Source of the DNA: Lysobacterales bacterium
GTDB lineage: Bacteria > Pseudomonadota > Gammaproteobacteria > Xanthomonadales > SZUA-36
Length of the DNA: 5,807 bases
Reading direction: 5' to 3'
Assembly: GCA_013213875.1 (NCBI GenBank)
Contig: JABSSV010000331.1
Coordinates: forward strand, 1-5,807
The position numbers were made by a program, and so were the translations under genes. Numbering within the stretch: the first letter of the stretch is position 1; every line of letters begins with the position of its first letter. Shown one piece after another: positions 5,530 through 5,807 of this stretch. Below the pieces are notes generated by a model. It made no database searches and was not told the DNA's origin. It saw nothing but the letters and a program-made list of their open reading frames with translations.

Positions 5530-5807
5530 ATGAGCGACACAAGCGAGGGGATGACGGAACGTCGTCAGGTCGGGTTTATCAGCCTGGGATGCCCCAAGGC
5601 GCTGGTAGACTCGGAACGCATCATCACGCAGCTCAAGGCCGATGGCTATGACATCTCACCGAGCTATGAGGCGGCAGATGTGGTGGTGGTCAACACCTGT
5701 GGGTTTATCGACAGCGCAAAACAGGAGTCCCTGGACGCCATTGGCGAAGCCGTCAGTGAAAGCGGCCGGGTCATTGTCACCGGCTGCATGGGCGTGGGCG
5801 ATGACGC
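5530..5807 (+). CDS. rimO: Ribosomal protein S12 methylthiotransferase RimO (5' part)
   Basis: Radical-SAM enzyme that methylthiolates a conserved aspartate of ribosomal protein S12. Only 92 complete codons lie in the window; the gene continues past 5807, and the radical-SAM CxxxCxxC motif and TRAM domain are beyond the edge. What is seen is the N-terminal UPF0004/MTTase domain with its three cluster-binding cysteines: Cys21 in VGFISLGCPKALVDSE (14-29), Cys57 in VVNTCGFIDSAKQESL (53-68) and Cys86 in VIVTGCMG (81-88). SLGCPK-LVDSE and NTCGFIDSA-QESL-AIGEA separate RimO from its relative MiaB. The usual Asn after CPK is Ala here, a substitution I believe occurs in other RimO proteins. The start at 5530 has a weak AGGT ribosome site about 7 nt ahead; Met8 (5551) is an alternative, but GAGGGG abuts it with no spacing. 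Confidence 0.95.
   Translation, partial: MSDTSEGMTERRQVGFISLGCPKALVDSERIITQLKADGYDISPSYEAADVVVVNTCGFIDSAKQESLDAIGEAVSESGRVIVTGCMGVGDD

Overview
The window is a compact, GC-rich chromosomal segment from what looks like a gammaproteobacterium. Support for this is a classical thioredoxin reductase beside an Aat-type leucyl/phenylalanyl-tRNA-protein transferase, an IbpA-type small heat-shock protein, a GreB (not only GreA) transcript-cleavage factor, and a RimO N-terminus very close to the enterobacterial protein. There are seven complete genes and one truncated gene. I see no tRNA, rRNA, CRISPR array, insertion sequence or prophage.

Layout. Positions 22-2621 (+) hold trxB, aat and a 10-TM DMT/EamA exporter-like gene, closely packed; the last two overlap by an ATGA. 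Positions 2635-4069 (-) hold an acyltransferase of the PlsC family followed 4 nt later by a rhomboid intramembrane protease; this pair converges on the exporter gene with only 13 bp between stops. Positions 4170-4832 (-) form a self-contained heat-shock unit: sigma32-type promoter, about 85-nt structured leader, ibpA/hsp20, and a strong intrinsic terminator. Positions 4854-5378 (-) hold greB. A 151-bp divergent region with two GC-rich dyads and a candidate sigma70 promoter separates it from rimO, which starts at 5530 (+) and runs off the window end.

The most interesting element is the ibpA leader. Downstream of a CTTGAAA-N13-ACCCACTT promoter, three consecutive hairpins can be drawn. The last one buries the AAGGAG Shine-Dalgarno against an AUGCU segment, in the style of a ROSE RNA thermometer with its characteristic G-G mismatch. 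The gene would thus be heat-controlled both at transcription (sigma32) and translation (RNA melting). ROSE elements upstream of ibpA-type genes are a known class, so this is a new instance to verify, not a new kind of system. The rest is housekeeping: redox (TrxB), N-degron tagging (Aat), phospholipid synthesis (PlsC), membrane proteolysis (rhomboid), RNA polymerase rescue (GreB) and ribosome modification (RimO). I found no convincing evidence of a previously undescribed multi-gene system.
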